Shown here: one piece after another, positions 22,025 to 34,200 of the stretch
Position numbering within the stretch: position 1 is the stretch's first letter
Layout: each line of letters begins with the position of its first letter
NCBI GenBank assembly: GCA_003255025.1
Contig: QANY01008030.1
Location: 248,001 to 312,000, forward strand
Reading direction: 5' to 3'
DNA from: Datisca glomerata
Lineage: Eukaryota; Streptophyta; Magnoliopsida; Cucurbitales; Datiscaceae
DNA length: 64,000 nt
Notes under the pieces: model-generated
Databases searched by the model: none
The model's input: the letters and a program-made list of their open reading frames with translations, nothing else
Told to the model about the DNA's origin: nothing
Program-made: the position numbers and the translations under genes

Positions 22025-23040
22025 CACTACAAGAAACATGAGTTTTAGCGACCAATATTTTAATCGTTAAAACCTCTAAATTTAGTCGCGTAAGTTCTAA
22101 TGCGACAAACTTATGTTCGTCGTGAACTTCGTTGCTTTTACTTCGTCAGCGAAAGTCTTTCACAATGAAAAATGAAACTCGTCACATTAGACCTTTAGCG
22201 ATGAAAAAAACTGATCGCAAAAGATTTAAGTGACGAAAGTTTTTGCGATGAAAACAAAAAATTCTATTCATCACAAAAACCTTTTGCCATCATTATTTCT
22301 ATTCGTCACAACTAGATTTTGCGATCAAAAAAAGTTTCATCGCAAAAACATATCACCACCAATATTTCTCTTCGTCGCCTAAACTCTCTTGCGACCAACT
22401 TTTTTTTGTCGCAAAATATTTTTGGTGACCAAATTTTATATTACAAATTGATGAATTTTTTAGTTTTCATATACACCTGTAATAACAATTAATATCATCT
22501 GAAAATTTATCAAACTCGATATTTTTCTAACAAATTCATATATTAATCGTTAACATATGTAATGTAACAAATTACTAGTAGTGCATTACAAAATCTCCGA
22601 ATCATAATTCATTACAGAATTTGGTTCACAAATGTATCTAAAGAAAAATAAAAAAGAGAGTATTTAAAATTTGATGTTACAACTACAAAACTTAACAAAT
22701 ATTCTGAAGCTCATGTTTTTGTTGTTGAGTTATCGTTAGGAGGTGGAAAACTGTTTTGACGAGCCCAAGCGAGTAAGCTTTGTAGTTGGCTCTTCATCGA
22801 CCTGATTTATTTTTTTTAATTCTATATTTTTAACTCGACTCTTTTTTTTAGAAGATGTGGGTGGGTTTCCATGTCCAAGACCTTTATTTCACCGAAGAAC
22901 TTCTTCAACTATCTCTTCTTAGACTTATCTTGTAAAGCACTCATACGTTCCTATGTAACATCCCAATGAGCTAAATTCAAGATAAATATATTCATAAATC
23001 AGAAAGTATTGAAAAAATATCCAGCAAAATCTGATTCAAA

Positions 23041-23490
23041 GTGATAACCCTCCTCCCAAATTAAAACAAACACTATTGTCTTTAGACAATGAGCATCAAT
23101 AAAAAAGTATTCAAAAATCATCTAGCGCGCTCAGATACCAAGTGATAAGCCCCCCCAACCCCACACCCACACCCACACCCACACACACATTGAAACTAAC
23201 ATTATTATCTTTAGACAATGAGCATCAATCAGAAAATATTCAAAAATAATGCTGATATACAAAGAAATAACCCCCCCCCCCCACACACACACATACACAC
23301 ACATTGAAACTAACACTATTATCTTTAGACAATGAGTATCAATCAGAAAATATTCAAAAATCATCTAGCACGCTCTGATACAGGGTGATAAGCCCCCCAA
23401 CACACACCGACACACACATTGAAACTAACACTATTATCTTTAGACAATGAACATCAATTAGAACATATTCAAAAATCATCTAACATAAAA
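23041..23490 (+). repeat. Four ~115-130-bp tandem units with C/CA-rich junctions inside the CACTA element
   Basis: Each unit carries TTAGACAATGAGCATCAATC and ATATTCAAAAATCATCTA and is separated from the next by a CCCC/CACACA tract of varying length. Units centre at about 23.09, 23.22, 23.34 and 23.46 kb. Opposite-strand frames here are repeat translations. Confidence 0.85.
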
Positions 23491-23635
23491 GAATTATTGT
23501 GTTTGAGATGCGAGAATAAAATGCTCATTTTTATATTAAGTTTGGCTCACATTTGCACAAGTGAAACTAAGTTCTCTCTTCACTCTATTTCTTTTTGCAT
23601 TTGTGTCAAACCATTCAAGAAATTTTTCTTTTCCT

Positions 23636-24170
23636 TCATTCTCTTTTCAAAATAAAGCACAATTATATTACAAGAATGAATGGTGTCATATCCCAACCCT
23701 AAATCTCTTAACTCTTTTTTTGCTTCATAGTGAGAGATTGGAATTTTTTAGCCTACTGGATGAGAACCATTTAAAACTTCAAGTAATTGGTCAAATGACT
23801 TATTTCTCCAATGATTAAGCATTTTGATATGCATCAACTTCACAATAAAAGATAGTGAAGTATACTTTTGACAACCAAGATACAGTTCTTCTTCGGCTTC
23901 ACTAAATCAATCTAACGTCTCTGCATTTAGATTTCTTTTATCAGTATTATCATCTCCAACTCATTCACCATTCATTTCCATCCCAACAAAACCATACATG
24001 TTATCTAACATTTCTCCCATCTCATCACCATCATCATCATCATCACCACCACCACCAAGGTGAGATGTAGTACTATTCATCTTCATATTTGGTGCATGGT
24101 GTAATATTTGTATCTGTTCACTATCAAACACCCAACGATCATAGCTCAATGCCATTCCAATTGACATAAA
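23636..24170 (-). pseudogene. CACTA TNP2-type transposase, N-terminal fragment
   Basis: Read on the minus strand from 24167: FMSIGMALSYDRWVFDSE, then an Asp/Gly-rich acidic linker and MGEMLDNMYGFV, a stop, then EAEEELYLGCQKYTSLSFIV with KLMHIKMLNHWRNKSFDQLL and finally SHYEAKKELRDLGLGYDTIH. These match, in order, the conserved N-terminal blocks of plant TNP2 transposases (YxxWxxHGE, EEELYPGC..FTKLSF, LxxLK..N.WxxKSF, YEAKKxLRDLGLxYxxIHAC). Stops and frameshifts break it and the catalytic core is absent. Confidence 0.8.
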
Positions 24171-26304
24171 TGCATTTTAACTTCTATTAAAGACAATTGT
24201 CTTGAATTAAGATTTTTTTACATGGACAATGAGTTTTCCCCTCTACTCAATGGACAATCTATTAGGATCTTTTATCCAACACTTGTCCATTTTTTCACTC
24301 TGTAAATTAAATAACTATTTAGAGAAACTCTCAACAAAAGATTCCTAAGCAAATAAACCTTCAACATACTAATTTCTAAGCAAATAAAATATTTTAAATT
24401 TAAAGTCATATGAATAGATGCTAATTTAACTAACTAATATTTTGAAGAGGAATGGAAATATCTAGTCCAATATCAGAACTCTAGATGGTTAATAATAAAA
24501 CAAATATAAGCATGTACGATAATATAGTTTCACATACTGATGGAAAGAAAATAATCGTGGAGGTCAAAGTTTCAAACAAGTGGCATTTGTGACAAGGCCC
24601 GGTGTATTGACAGTGCAACAGTAAATCACTTTACAACATATTTAAGCAATATAAGCAAGGCTTAGAGTGTGGTTGAGTGGAAGGGCTTGTGTATGGTAAG
24701 ATACTTGGAATATCTCATATCGGTTTACTATTTAACATTTTTAACAGTATACTTTGAAATTGAGTTCCCTTAAAAGTACCCAAAATTAAAATAATAAACT
24801 CTGATTAGTGTGTTCAAACAAATATAGGACAATAATGTGTTTATTGAATTTCATGCTAATTTTTATATCTCATGTTGCTATTCTGGCTTCTTGTTATAGT
24901 TGAAATTTTTCTATGAGTTCAAGTCAAATATTTGTGACCCAACTCTAGTGCTAAACACTTTGTATGTACTAGAAAGTTTACTGTCATGAATCATAAATCC
25001 AATTTGGCTTATCTGTTTGATTCAAATGCTTTAATGTGTGTTTGGTTGAATTACTCAGAAACAATAACTACTCATTATAACAGGAAATATAGTGAGTTTA
25101 ACACTAATATCACCACAAATAGTGATGAATGGCATAGGACAATGGGGAATCCAGTAGCTAAAGTTTTAAAATAAGTCTTACAATCTCTTAATCTATCATT
25201 TGCAAACTAAAGTTTTTAAACAAGTCTTACAAGCTCTAAAGTAGCCCACCAAAAAAAACAAATCTAAATTCCTATAATATTAGATGAAACCCAAACCCTT
25301 CATGTAAAAGCCAAATCCAGCCAACGCTCATACAGGTCCCGTTTAGACTTAACCAAACCAAGAAGCTTCAAACCCAAACCCAAGAAGCAAAAACACTCCA
25401 TTGCCAAAAATGGATTACTCAAAGACCCTAAATTTAGAAAATCAAACATTCCACTTCTCACTGAAATTGAAAATAAACTTAAAAAAAATTTGTATCTTCT
25501 AATAATATACTATAAACCAAATGCTAACCTAATTGATTTAGCTAGAACGTGCTGAGAGAAAACTCACGAATCCACTAACACTCAGAAGCGTGAAATGAAG
25601 ATCCATAATCCAACCTTCACCAATCTCCCTTCCAAGATAAAAACAAACAAAATCACAAAAAGAAATCCAGAAGCCAACACGATTGAATATTTTTAACTAT
25701 TCTCTCTAATTTAAATTTCAGTACGAAAAATATGATTTGCATTTATCGTCACCAACCGATTATAACCCTCCCACTTCACCCCTCAATTAACCAAACCAAC
25801 CTTTAGAAGGAGTAGGTGAGGAGAGCTTACCTAAACCTCAGTGAAAAATGATGAAGAATAAGAAGAAGAAAGCTCAGCGAAAAATGACGAAGAAAGAGCA
25901 GCTCTCTGTCGAGGGGGTCACCTTTGTCACGAGGGGGCGTCTCTGTCTATGGGTTATGTATAGGGTGAGGAGAGCCGATGGGAATGAGAGGGTTTTATTC
26001 CTCTCAGAAAACAACGTCATTTTCGTGTGACCTTTAGCGACGAACAATTATTTTGGTTGACAAAAGCTGGACCTTTACCAACCAACTTATAAACTGGTTA
26101 GTAAAAATAGGATTTTTGCCGACGAATTTAAATATTCATTGGCAAAAGCCCACCTTATAATTGACGCGCATCCTCCTTTTTTCTCGAAGAAATATTGAGT
26201 TTTTTGTAACCAAATAAAATTTTGGTCGCTAAAAATGGCTTTTAGCAACGAATCTACCTTTGTGGCTAAAAATTTGGTCGTTAAAAGACCATTTTCTTGT
26301 AGTG

Positions 26305-29300
26305 CTATATATACCAGTAGTGTTGTTATTTGAGGTTGTAACCGTGTATGTTTTCATTCACTAAAATCAAAGCATTAACCATCCTTCTTCTTCATCTATT
26401 CTTTCTTGGTATTTGAGTTGCAAAGCCAGAAATGGTGTCCCTTGAAATGAGCTCGTAAAATAGAGTCTCGATTGAAAATGTGCAGAGGAAATCTATTGAG
26501 TTAAGCCCCCCATTTACTTACACTTTCTGAACAACACTGTTGATAAAATTAGACAGACAAAACTATATCCTCAGGAAATCCCAAGTAGCTCATGCTTTTA
26601 TTGGTCATGGGCTTACAAACTACATAATGAATGCAGAATCATGACATGTTCAACATTTAGATGATGGAAGCCTCAACCCAACCTATGTTCAGTGGCTTAG
26701 ATGGATCAATTGTTACATAGCTGGCTTAGATCATTTATGCGTAATCATGGTCTAGGTTTAATGCTTCAGTATGAAACCACAAGAAGTCTCTGGTATGCCC
26801 TTGAAAGGACATTTGCTAATAAATTTAGAACTAAGATCCTTGAGCTCAAGAACTCCTATGTATTAGAGATTAGGACTTAATATTCCATATCTTGAATGGA
26901 ATGCCCTCTGAATCTGACACATTTTTAGTTAACATAACTTTGAGACCTGGTAATTTAACTATAGAAGAGGTTTAGTCTATATTAATGATACATGAGATTA
27001 GATTAGCCAAACTGAACTCAGAAAAAGAGGCTTCAATGAAAGCCAGTGCCTATTAGGCCCAAGGTTCAGGGAATTTTAACCCACAAACTCATAAAGACAT
27101 CGTCAGTATCAAAAAACAGTGGTCACATATAAACTTTAACAATTCAAGAAGAAACTTAAATAACTTCAGATGGGGAAATAGAGGGGTAGAGGAGGAAGGA
27201 ACTCCTCTGATAGAGTAACCTGTCAAGTGTACAACAAACTTGGCCATACTGCAATAAGTTGTTGGTATAAGTTTGATAGTGGATACCAAGTCACCCCTCA
27301 AGCCAACTTTGTGACTCGATAAGGCTTCACTGGTTACTATGTGCAGAATTTCAATCTTATGCTTTATCAGAACTTGCAACAAACTCCCACTACTCACACG
27401 ACAATGTCAGAAGTTAGATCAGATGGCCCCTGGTTTGCTAATAGTAGAGCCACTCACCATATTACTACAAAATTTAATAAACTTGGCATCATCAATGTAT
27501 ACCAAGGTATTGATACCCCCACTGTTGGAAATGTTGAGCAACTGGTCATAGCTCACACTGGTTCTGATAATTTAAATACTTGTTTGTATCCTTTAAACCT
27601 TAAATCTATACTTATAGTGCTTGACATTTACAAAATTCTATTATGTGTTACTAAAATTTGCCAAGATAACCCTGTTTATGTTTAGTTTCACTCTTTTTAC
27701 TATTTTGTGAAGTACAAAGCAACATGGATTATCTTTCTCAGAGGGAGGCTTAGAGATGGGCTCTATGAGTTATTTGAACCTGAGGACACTAAAGTTGTTG
27801 CATTCACATGTCAACTTCTCATTCACAATGATATCACTCTTAGTCACTTTCCCAAGTCTATTAGTAGATTAGCTTTTCATTCCAAGAAATTCTTTAGTTG
27901 TACATCTCAGTGTTATTTAAAACTTACTTATGCTACTAAGTTTGTAACAAACCTAGATAGTAAATATAAAGTACTTTTGGTCACAATGATGTGCTTAATG
28001 CTCACTCTGTTAACTCATTTCATGCACAAACTAACTCTTTATCTACTTGGCATCATAAACTAGAACACCACCCATCACTCAAAGTCACAAATGACATTCT
28101 AACCCGGCTAAAGCTAAAAATTGCTAGTGATAATGTTTGCTTGTAATGCTTGCCAACGAGAAAAAATCCACAAATTAAACTATCCCATCTCTCTCTTACG
28201 TGAAGCACAAAACCACTTAAGCTTGTGCACACTGATCTCTGTGGTTCTGCACCTATCACTTCAATGGGTTATAGGTACTAATCCATTTGTAGATGACTTT
28301 TCTAGGTTTTCTTATATTTATCCCTTAAGACTGAAATCTAAAGCCTTTACTACCTTTGTACACTTTAAAAAACTTAAAGAAAATTAATTTAGACATCATA
28401 TTAAATGCTTACAATTTGATTGGGGGGATGGGTACAGACCATCTTTAAAATGCTTGTTTGAAAATGGGTTAGTTTTTAGACATCCATACCCTTACACTCA
28501 TCACCAAAATGGCATTGTAGAGAGGAAGCACAAACATGTTATTGAGATTGGTCTTTCTTTGCTTTCTCATGCCTTAATGCTCTTAAGTTATTGATGGCAT
28601 GCTTTTCAAACACTAACATCCCTCATTAACAGAATGTCAACACTAAACTTAAATAACTCATCTACCTTTCACAAACTATTCAAGAAAAAACCAAGCTACC
28701 TCTTTCTCAAGGCCTTTGGGTGTGCCTGCTACCTACCCCCAGACTATATAATAAGCATAAACTTGAGGTCAGGTCCCATTTACGTGTTTTTCTAGGATAT
28801 TCCTCTCTACATAAAGGGTACCTTTATCTGCATCCCAATGGCAAGAATTTTACTACTATAAATGTTATTTTTGATGAATCATTATTTCCTTTCAAACATG
28901 GATTCATGACAAGAATCTTTCAAACCACTACACTTATATCTATTTCACCAACTTGGCCAATACCATCTCCTCTTCCCTTATATGGTGCATCTGTAACTCA
29001 GTCTCGTCAATTTAATACAACTCATGTCAGTAACCACTTTGAGACCTCACACGCTGGTAATCTCTCACCTTTATCTCTTGTTTCTTCACATAACAATAAT
29101 GCATGTGACACTCAAACTCACATTGAGCAATTTATCCAACCATCTCTTCCCCCTCAGCAACCCATAACAAACTTTCACCCTATGGTCACAAGGTCAAAGA
29201 TAGAAATCTATAAACCTAAATCTTATCCCACCACATACAAATATGTCATCTACCTTGGTTAAAGCTTGGTATCCTGGTCCTCTAAAAAGAAAACTATGGT

Positions 29301-29700
29301 AGCAAGGTCCAATATAGAGAGTGAGTATATAGCTCTAGCACACACAACTGTAGAATTGGTCTGAACACAATCCTTGATGAAAGAAATACACAGCCTCACC
29401 AAAACCTCATATCATCTAGTGTGACAGTGAATGAGCTAACTCCATAGTATCAAATCCCATATCCAATGTCCTAAGCACATTGAGATATACCTTCACTTTG
29501 TAAGGGAAAAGGTACTTGCTAGAGCTATTGACATTAGGTACATTCCTTCCAAGGTATATGTGATTGACATGTTCCCCAAAGCTCTCTCTAAACAATAATT
29601 CCAGCTTCTTAAATCCAAGTTCCATATGGTTGAACCCCCATGAGCTGAGGGAGTAGTTAAGGAATACCTCTTCTCACTTTCCAACTAAGCTGCCACCTCA
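26305..29700 (+). mobile_element. Degraded Ty1/copia retrotransposon interrupted at its 5' LTR by the CACTA element
   Basis: After the CACTA end a TATA-like CTATATATA and ~100 bp of LTR-like DNA lead to TTGGTATTTGAGTTGC (about 26407), a decayed initiator-Met primer site. Gag remnants follow (SLWYALERTFANKF, LTIEEVQSILMIHE). Then come protease-region pieces (DGPWFANSRATHHI), the GAG-preintegrase zinc region (WHHRLGHPSLKVTNDI), and integrase pieces (VDDFSRFSYIYPLR, QFDWGDGYRPSLKC, HHQNGIVERKHKH). The integrase C-terminal LEVRSHLRVFLGYSS and POTRS-like end follow to 29262. The RT is almost entirely deleted. RNase H and C-terminal remnants (ESEYIALAHTTVELV, HFVREKVLARAIDIRYIPSK) run to about 29620. 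Many stops. The 3' LTR is not recognised. Confidence 0.85.
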
Positions 29701-29734
29701 CTTGCCTTTTCATCATGCTTCTAGTGTAGGTTGA

Positions 29735-30440
29735 TGGCTCGTTTAACAATCAAGATAGTAGTGTACTAAATCTGTCGGACTGTACTGTACTGGATTAAAT
29801 AATAATGTCTACTGTTTGGTGTTGTATTACATAAAAAACTGTATTACTTGTACAACGTTTGTCACATCATAGTATTAGATTATTGTTAAACTATTTGTCA
29901 TAATTTGATTTACACAAGTCTGTTCAAAACTTATTAACATGTTATTTAGCATTTTCAACTACAAAATAACATTCATTCAACCAATCAATACTAATAATTA
30001 AAATACTTCAAAAAATATCTTGAAACGTTATCATTCATTTTCATGATTTATAATAATATTCATACAAAAAATCATTACCAACGCATCACAAAATAAACTT
30101 TCATATTCAAGACACAATGCCCATCCACCAAGGCATCACAAGAGAATCATCACATATAATTCACATAAGATACCAAAAGTTCTTCTATCCACTATGAGTT
30201 GATTCACGCACGACGTATCACTATCTCCCATTATACTATCCAAATAACGTAGTCGTGTTTCACGATTAGTAAAAGTATGATAAGCTAACAAACATGTTTC
30301 ATAATGCTTCTCTGCCATATCAATTATCATCTATATTGCCATCACGAACATACTCATCATTTCCAAATGATACATATCCAATACAAGATACATCAAAAGC
30401 TTCCTCTTATCAATCTCTATTCAAAACAAAAATATTTTAG
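29735..30440 (-). mobile_element. PIF/Harbinger transposon remnant
   Basis: The minus-strand frame at 30136-30330 reads MGDSDTSCVNQLIVDRRTFG then ILCEL, which resembles the N-terminal block of plant Harbinger transposases (CxxQxRMxRxxFxxLCxxL). The left edge GGCTCGTTTAACAATCAAG at 29735 resembles Harbinger/Tourist termini (GGCCCGTTTGG-like), but I found no matching right terminus or TWA duplication. The catalytic region is missing. Confidence 0.45.
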
Positions 30441-30544
30441 CTAAACAATAAATATAATAGCAAGTTGCATTCAATTCACACACTAAGGTGTGAACTTAGA
30501 ATCACTTGCTAGAAACCATATAAAATTACTCAGATCCACATCTA

Positions 30545-30940
30545 GTATAACAAAATTCACAGCAGTGAAAATGCTTTTTCAGTATTAGGGGTTCAACAAG
30601 TGATTAAGAGGTTCAACAAATGTGTTGGAGAGTTCCACCAAATGTGTTTGGGGGTTTAACCAATGTATTGGTGATTCAAAAATGGCGATTCAACATATGT
30701 TAAAGGAGTTCAACAAATTGGGTTCAATAAATGTTTTGGGAGGACTCAACTATTGGTTAAACAAAAACCCTCGATAGCTTACCATGAAAAGGCTCCACGC
30801 AAGGTGAAATTACGCTTTTGACAACATTCGTCTACGACAGTTACCAAAATTTATCTTAACACTTTTACTTAGCATTGAAGTAGCTTTCAAAGCAATTAAT
30901 GAAAGTAAAAATGAGATTATTGGCGATTAGAATTTGTAGT
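30545..30940 (-). repeat. R1 repeat, inverted copy
   Basis: Reverse-complemented, this matches the tandem R1 units at 39.8-42.4 kb: 'gctttgaaagctacttcaatgctaagta', 'ttaagataaattttggta', 'cgtagacgaatgttgtc', 'ccttgcgtggagccttttca', then a run of 'gttcaacaaatgtgtt' type units ending 'ggggttcaacaag'. Confidence 0.85.
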
Positions 30941-32440
30941 TGTTGTTACTGAAAATCTCAACAGTGAGGTGGCAAGCAATCTCCTCTCCATGTAGGATTC
31001 CTTACGGACGGGAACATGCATAACATAGACAAAGAACTCTAAGGTGAAAAGAACTAGGGGTTGTTTCCTCGTCGAAGAGCCTCCAATGCCTAAGTCAGTA
31101 TCTTGGAGAAATTTTACCAGAGTTTCCCTTAAGAGAGAATCGCTTACCTTTTACCATTTGTAGATGAGGTACTTATACTTGGAGACTTGGAGGAGGATGC
31201 GTGTCGAATAAGCTTCGGGTAAGGTGACGGTCTTTCCTTGATATGACGAGATGGGGGCGACATTTAATGCGTTTGTCCCTCAAGCTGATGTAAATCATGG
31301 TACATTAAAGGTCAATTTACCTTTAGTCACGCCGGACGTGACCAATTGGTGGCTGACTTGACGTTTCATCATAGCAACTGAAGTCGACTGGCACCTACCG
31401 TAAGGGAGAAAATGCCATGTGGAGTGTTACTTTCGATGAATAATAATGAGGCCTAACATAGGGCTAGCTGACCCCCTGTATCAGATCCTTTTCTCGAGGC
31501 TTTTTAGCTTACCGTGGTAGGTGTCGCCTGAGCTACTTAGAGCCTGACGTGGTCAGGTCGATTCTCCTCTCTTTTAGGAGCTCAGTTCTTCAATCCCTTT
31601 TTCTAGAGTAGATAGAGGCCACTGTCATGGCCTATCACGTGATGTCGCATCATTGGTAGTCTTGAAATACCCATAACATTTGCCTCCAGTTGAAGATTTG
31701 GTAGGTGACATCCACCCAGGTCTGAAGACTCCTTTGTCCAAGATCCCTCGAGATTGCCTTGTGATGATCATTTATTGTATGTGCACATGTGGCATTATTT
31801 CTCTTGAATCCACATCTTCGTTTACACTTTGGAGAGGTAGTGACGACAATGTACAGATGCGTGAAGGAGAGGGCGAATAGAGTGACGTCTGACCCTTCGA
31901 CGTCACATGTCATTCTCTTGAAGTGGGACCGGTTGTGCGTCTGAGCTCACTTTAATGGCCCCCGAGTGGACATCACCTGTACAGTTGGATCAGTGCAATG
32001 GTCCTAATAGTCGCATGGGTTGGGGCCGTATAAATTGGTGGTTCCCCCTTCCATTCGCTCCAACATTCTTGCCACTCGAGAGACTCTTAACCTATTCTTC
32101 AGAAAATCTCTCACCCTGAAGAGACATAACTTACTTCTCATATTTGGTGTTGCCTAATGTCTTCTTGTTTCCCACCGAATTGTGGTTGTGCCATTTGCTA
32201 ATTTGGTATCGCATCTTCCTCCCCATTATCTTCGGAGATGCCCCACGGGTCGTTCATTTCTGTGGCGTCGTTCGCTCATCATTGTTGATTCACTGTGGTA
32301 AGTTATTTTCTCCATGTCCGAGTCTTTTCTTTTATCCTTGCCTTTTTCCTCCTCAGTTTTTCATCGAGCTTAGGGGTCTCAATAACAATCACATCCAGAA
32401 CTATTGAGTCAATCTCCCATGCCGTGAGTTTTTTAACAGT
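30941..32440 (+). mobile_element. LTR/leader-like repeat, copy 2
   Basis: It starts TGTTGTTACTGAAAATCTCAACAG and follows the same block order as the minus-strand copy at 4.6-6.04 kb (acaaagaactc, ccaatgcctaagtcagtatc, gaaatacccataacattt) with a TATA-like GTATAAATT at about 32030. CT-rich leader-like sequence follows. No polyprotein frame is recognised. Confidence 0.5.
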
Positions 32441-33279
32441 ATGAATGCCGAGATTAATATCTGGCCATTGGATCTAGCCAAGATAATCCCAGCCTTTGGT
32501 TTAAATCTCCCCCATTTTCTTTACAATCGGTCACCATTTGCTCTCTCTCCTTTGAACAAAACACCTCATTCTCTCTCTTCTTCTAAAACTTCTATCTCTT
32601 CTCTCTCGAAAACACGATCTCCATCTTTATTCTCCATTATTCCTCTCATCATGTCTTCAATCGAGCTCTCTTTACACTTTGCAACCTTCTCCTTTGACTT
32701 CAACCCAAGACTCAAACGAACTCAGCTTCTACTCCTACGAATGACCAAAATCTAGGGCACATGACGATCAATTTCTCCTTCAACCAAAACCAAGCACGCA
32801 AACTTAGAAAACTCATAAGCTTCCCCTTCTCCTTCGACTTCAACCTAAAATCTAGGGCACTCTCTCTCGCTATTTTGCACCGTCATGTTCCACACAATTC
32901 TCCCAATCGAAGGTGTCTGAAGCTCGCGCAACTCCCCTTGAAAATATATGAGCTCGACCTTATTTTCTCTAAGCTCTCGAGATTTTACTTAAATATTTTT
33001 TGTGATTTTGGTTTTAGATATAGAATTTTCTCTAATTTTGGTTGTAGATCCTGACATTTTCTGTGATTTTGGTTGTATATCTAGAATTTTATATGATTTT
33101 TTGGATTTTCTTTGAGGGGTTGGATTTAAAAATGGATGACTTTGTAGGTATGCCATTTTGGATTATGTTTCATACACTTAGTATTTAAAAATGGAGTTCT
33201 CAAGATTTTTTGGTGATTGGTTTAGATTTTCTTTCAGATTATGTTTCAAATTGAATTTTTGATAACTTTTATAGAGGAA
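32441..33279 (+). other. CT-rich, leader-like stretch before the kinase fragment
   Basis: The plus strand is Ser/Phe/Leu-codon-rich (frames 32441-32755 and 32761-33054) without any domain, and contains 'tctctctctcttcttc' tracts typical of plant 5' leaders. It could be the leader of the captured kinase gene; I see no decisive evidence. Confidence 0.3.
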
Positions 33280-34200
33280 AAATGCTGAGATGTTCCAGCT
33301 CCCTCTCGGTGGTGACAGATTTCAGTAGGTGCTATTTGGTCTCCCAAACTCCCATCCATGACCAATATGATCATATGACAGTTTTCTACTTAGTGTTTGG
33401 AAGTTTTCTAGAGTAATTAACTGAAATATTGAAGTTGATGTAATGTTTATTTAAGCTAATAGAAACATTCAAGATCCGATTATGTCTCTGTAATTGCCGT
33501 AAACATGTCTTTTGAGCAAATTCCTTTGACAAGATGCAGTGACTGTTGTTGGGTATGCCCTTGGAGGAGACACGATCTCAGTAACTAAGAGGTTTGTATC
33601 ACGTATGGTTCCTATGGGTACGCTTCTGATTTTTTGTCTGTGTCTTGTTTGCTTTGTTTTTGTATTCTTTTACATACTAGTGAGATGGATTTCTATATTT
33701 GAGTAAGCTTCGATTTGGATTTTTCACGAGGATACCTTTAATATATATTAATTATTTTCTAAGGATTTTAATTGCAATCTAGGTCATGGACATGTTAGGA
33801 CCCATTCTTTGGGACATTTGGAATACACATAGCCAATATTAAGAAAAATAATGTTTCTCTATTCATCTTCTAACCATTTTTGTCTATGCATTTAAACTTG
33901 ATTTAATCTATTTTAGTATGTTAATGTCTGTTAACATGATGCCACCAAGTATGGCAGCCTGCATTGCAGTGGAGGCAATTTCAATCCTTGAGAATGTTCA
34001 CTCGAAAGGGTAAGTTTTTTGTTATCTTCTAGCCTTCTATGTATTCACTTCTTGAAGTAATAGTTAGTTTCTACTGTAAATGATATTGTTCCTCTTTAAA
34101 TGGGTCTGTGCATGGAGATGTGAAGCCATAAAGCTTTTTACTTGGTCAAGCTAGGAGAGCTTATGAGAAAAGGCTATATCTTATAGATTTGAGATTAGGT
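33280..34200 (+). pseudogene. Casein-kinase-I / MUT9-like protein kinase fragment with introns
   Basis: Three exon-like blocks lie in order and in the same orientation. At 33783: VMDMLGPILWDIWNTHSQ after an acceptor TCTAG. At about 33940-34009: PPSMAACIAVEAISILENVH then SKG, ending at a GGTAAGT donor. At about 34105-34195: VHGDVKP, a stop, then SFLLGQARRAYEKRLYLIDL. They match the hinge, helix E and catalytic loop of plant CK1-like MUT9/PPK kinases (LVMDMLGPSLWDVWN, ACIAVEAISILEKLH, VHGDVKPENFLLG). The glutamate codon of KPEN is replaced by a stop, an acceptor is lost, and the rest of the kinase is not found. This is a dead gene fragment within repeats. Confidence 0.7.

Larger units (their letters stand above)
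22025..26304 (-). mobile_element. CACTA (En/Spm) transposon, internally deleted
   Basis: The ends are CACTACAAGAAACATGAG on the left and, reverse-complemented, CACTACAAGAAAATGGTC on the right, followed on both sides by TTTTARCGACCAA. Subterminal regions are full of short direct and inverted copies of GCGACGAA / TTTGCGAC-like motifs (22.05-22.43 and 26.03-26.29 kb), as in plant CACTA elements where TNPA-like protein binds. The flanking triplets are TTA and CTA, so the 3-bp duplication is imperfect. Inside is only an N-terminal TNP2 remnant on the minus strand, a CA-rich tandem array, and long AT-rich filler. It is a non-autonomous derivative. Confidence 0.85.

Noticed and set aside
23131..23364. 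Minus-strand ORF rich in Val/Cys/Trp/Gly
   Set aside because: It follows the CA/C-rich tandem units inside the CACTA element.
32441..33054. Two adjoining Ser/Leu-rich plus-strand ORFs
   Set aside because: No domain, CT-rich composition. They look like untranslated leader or repeat sequence, so I did not call genes.
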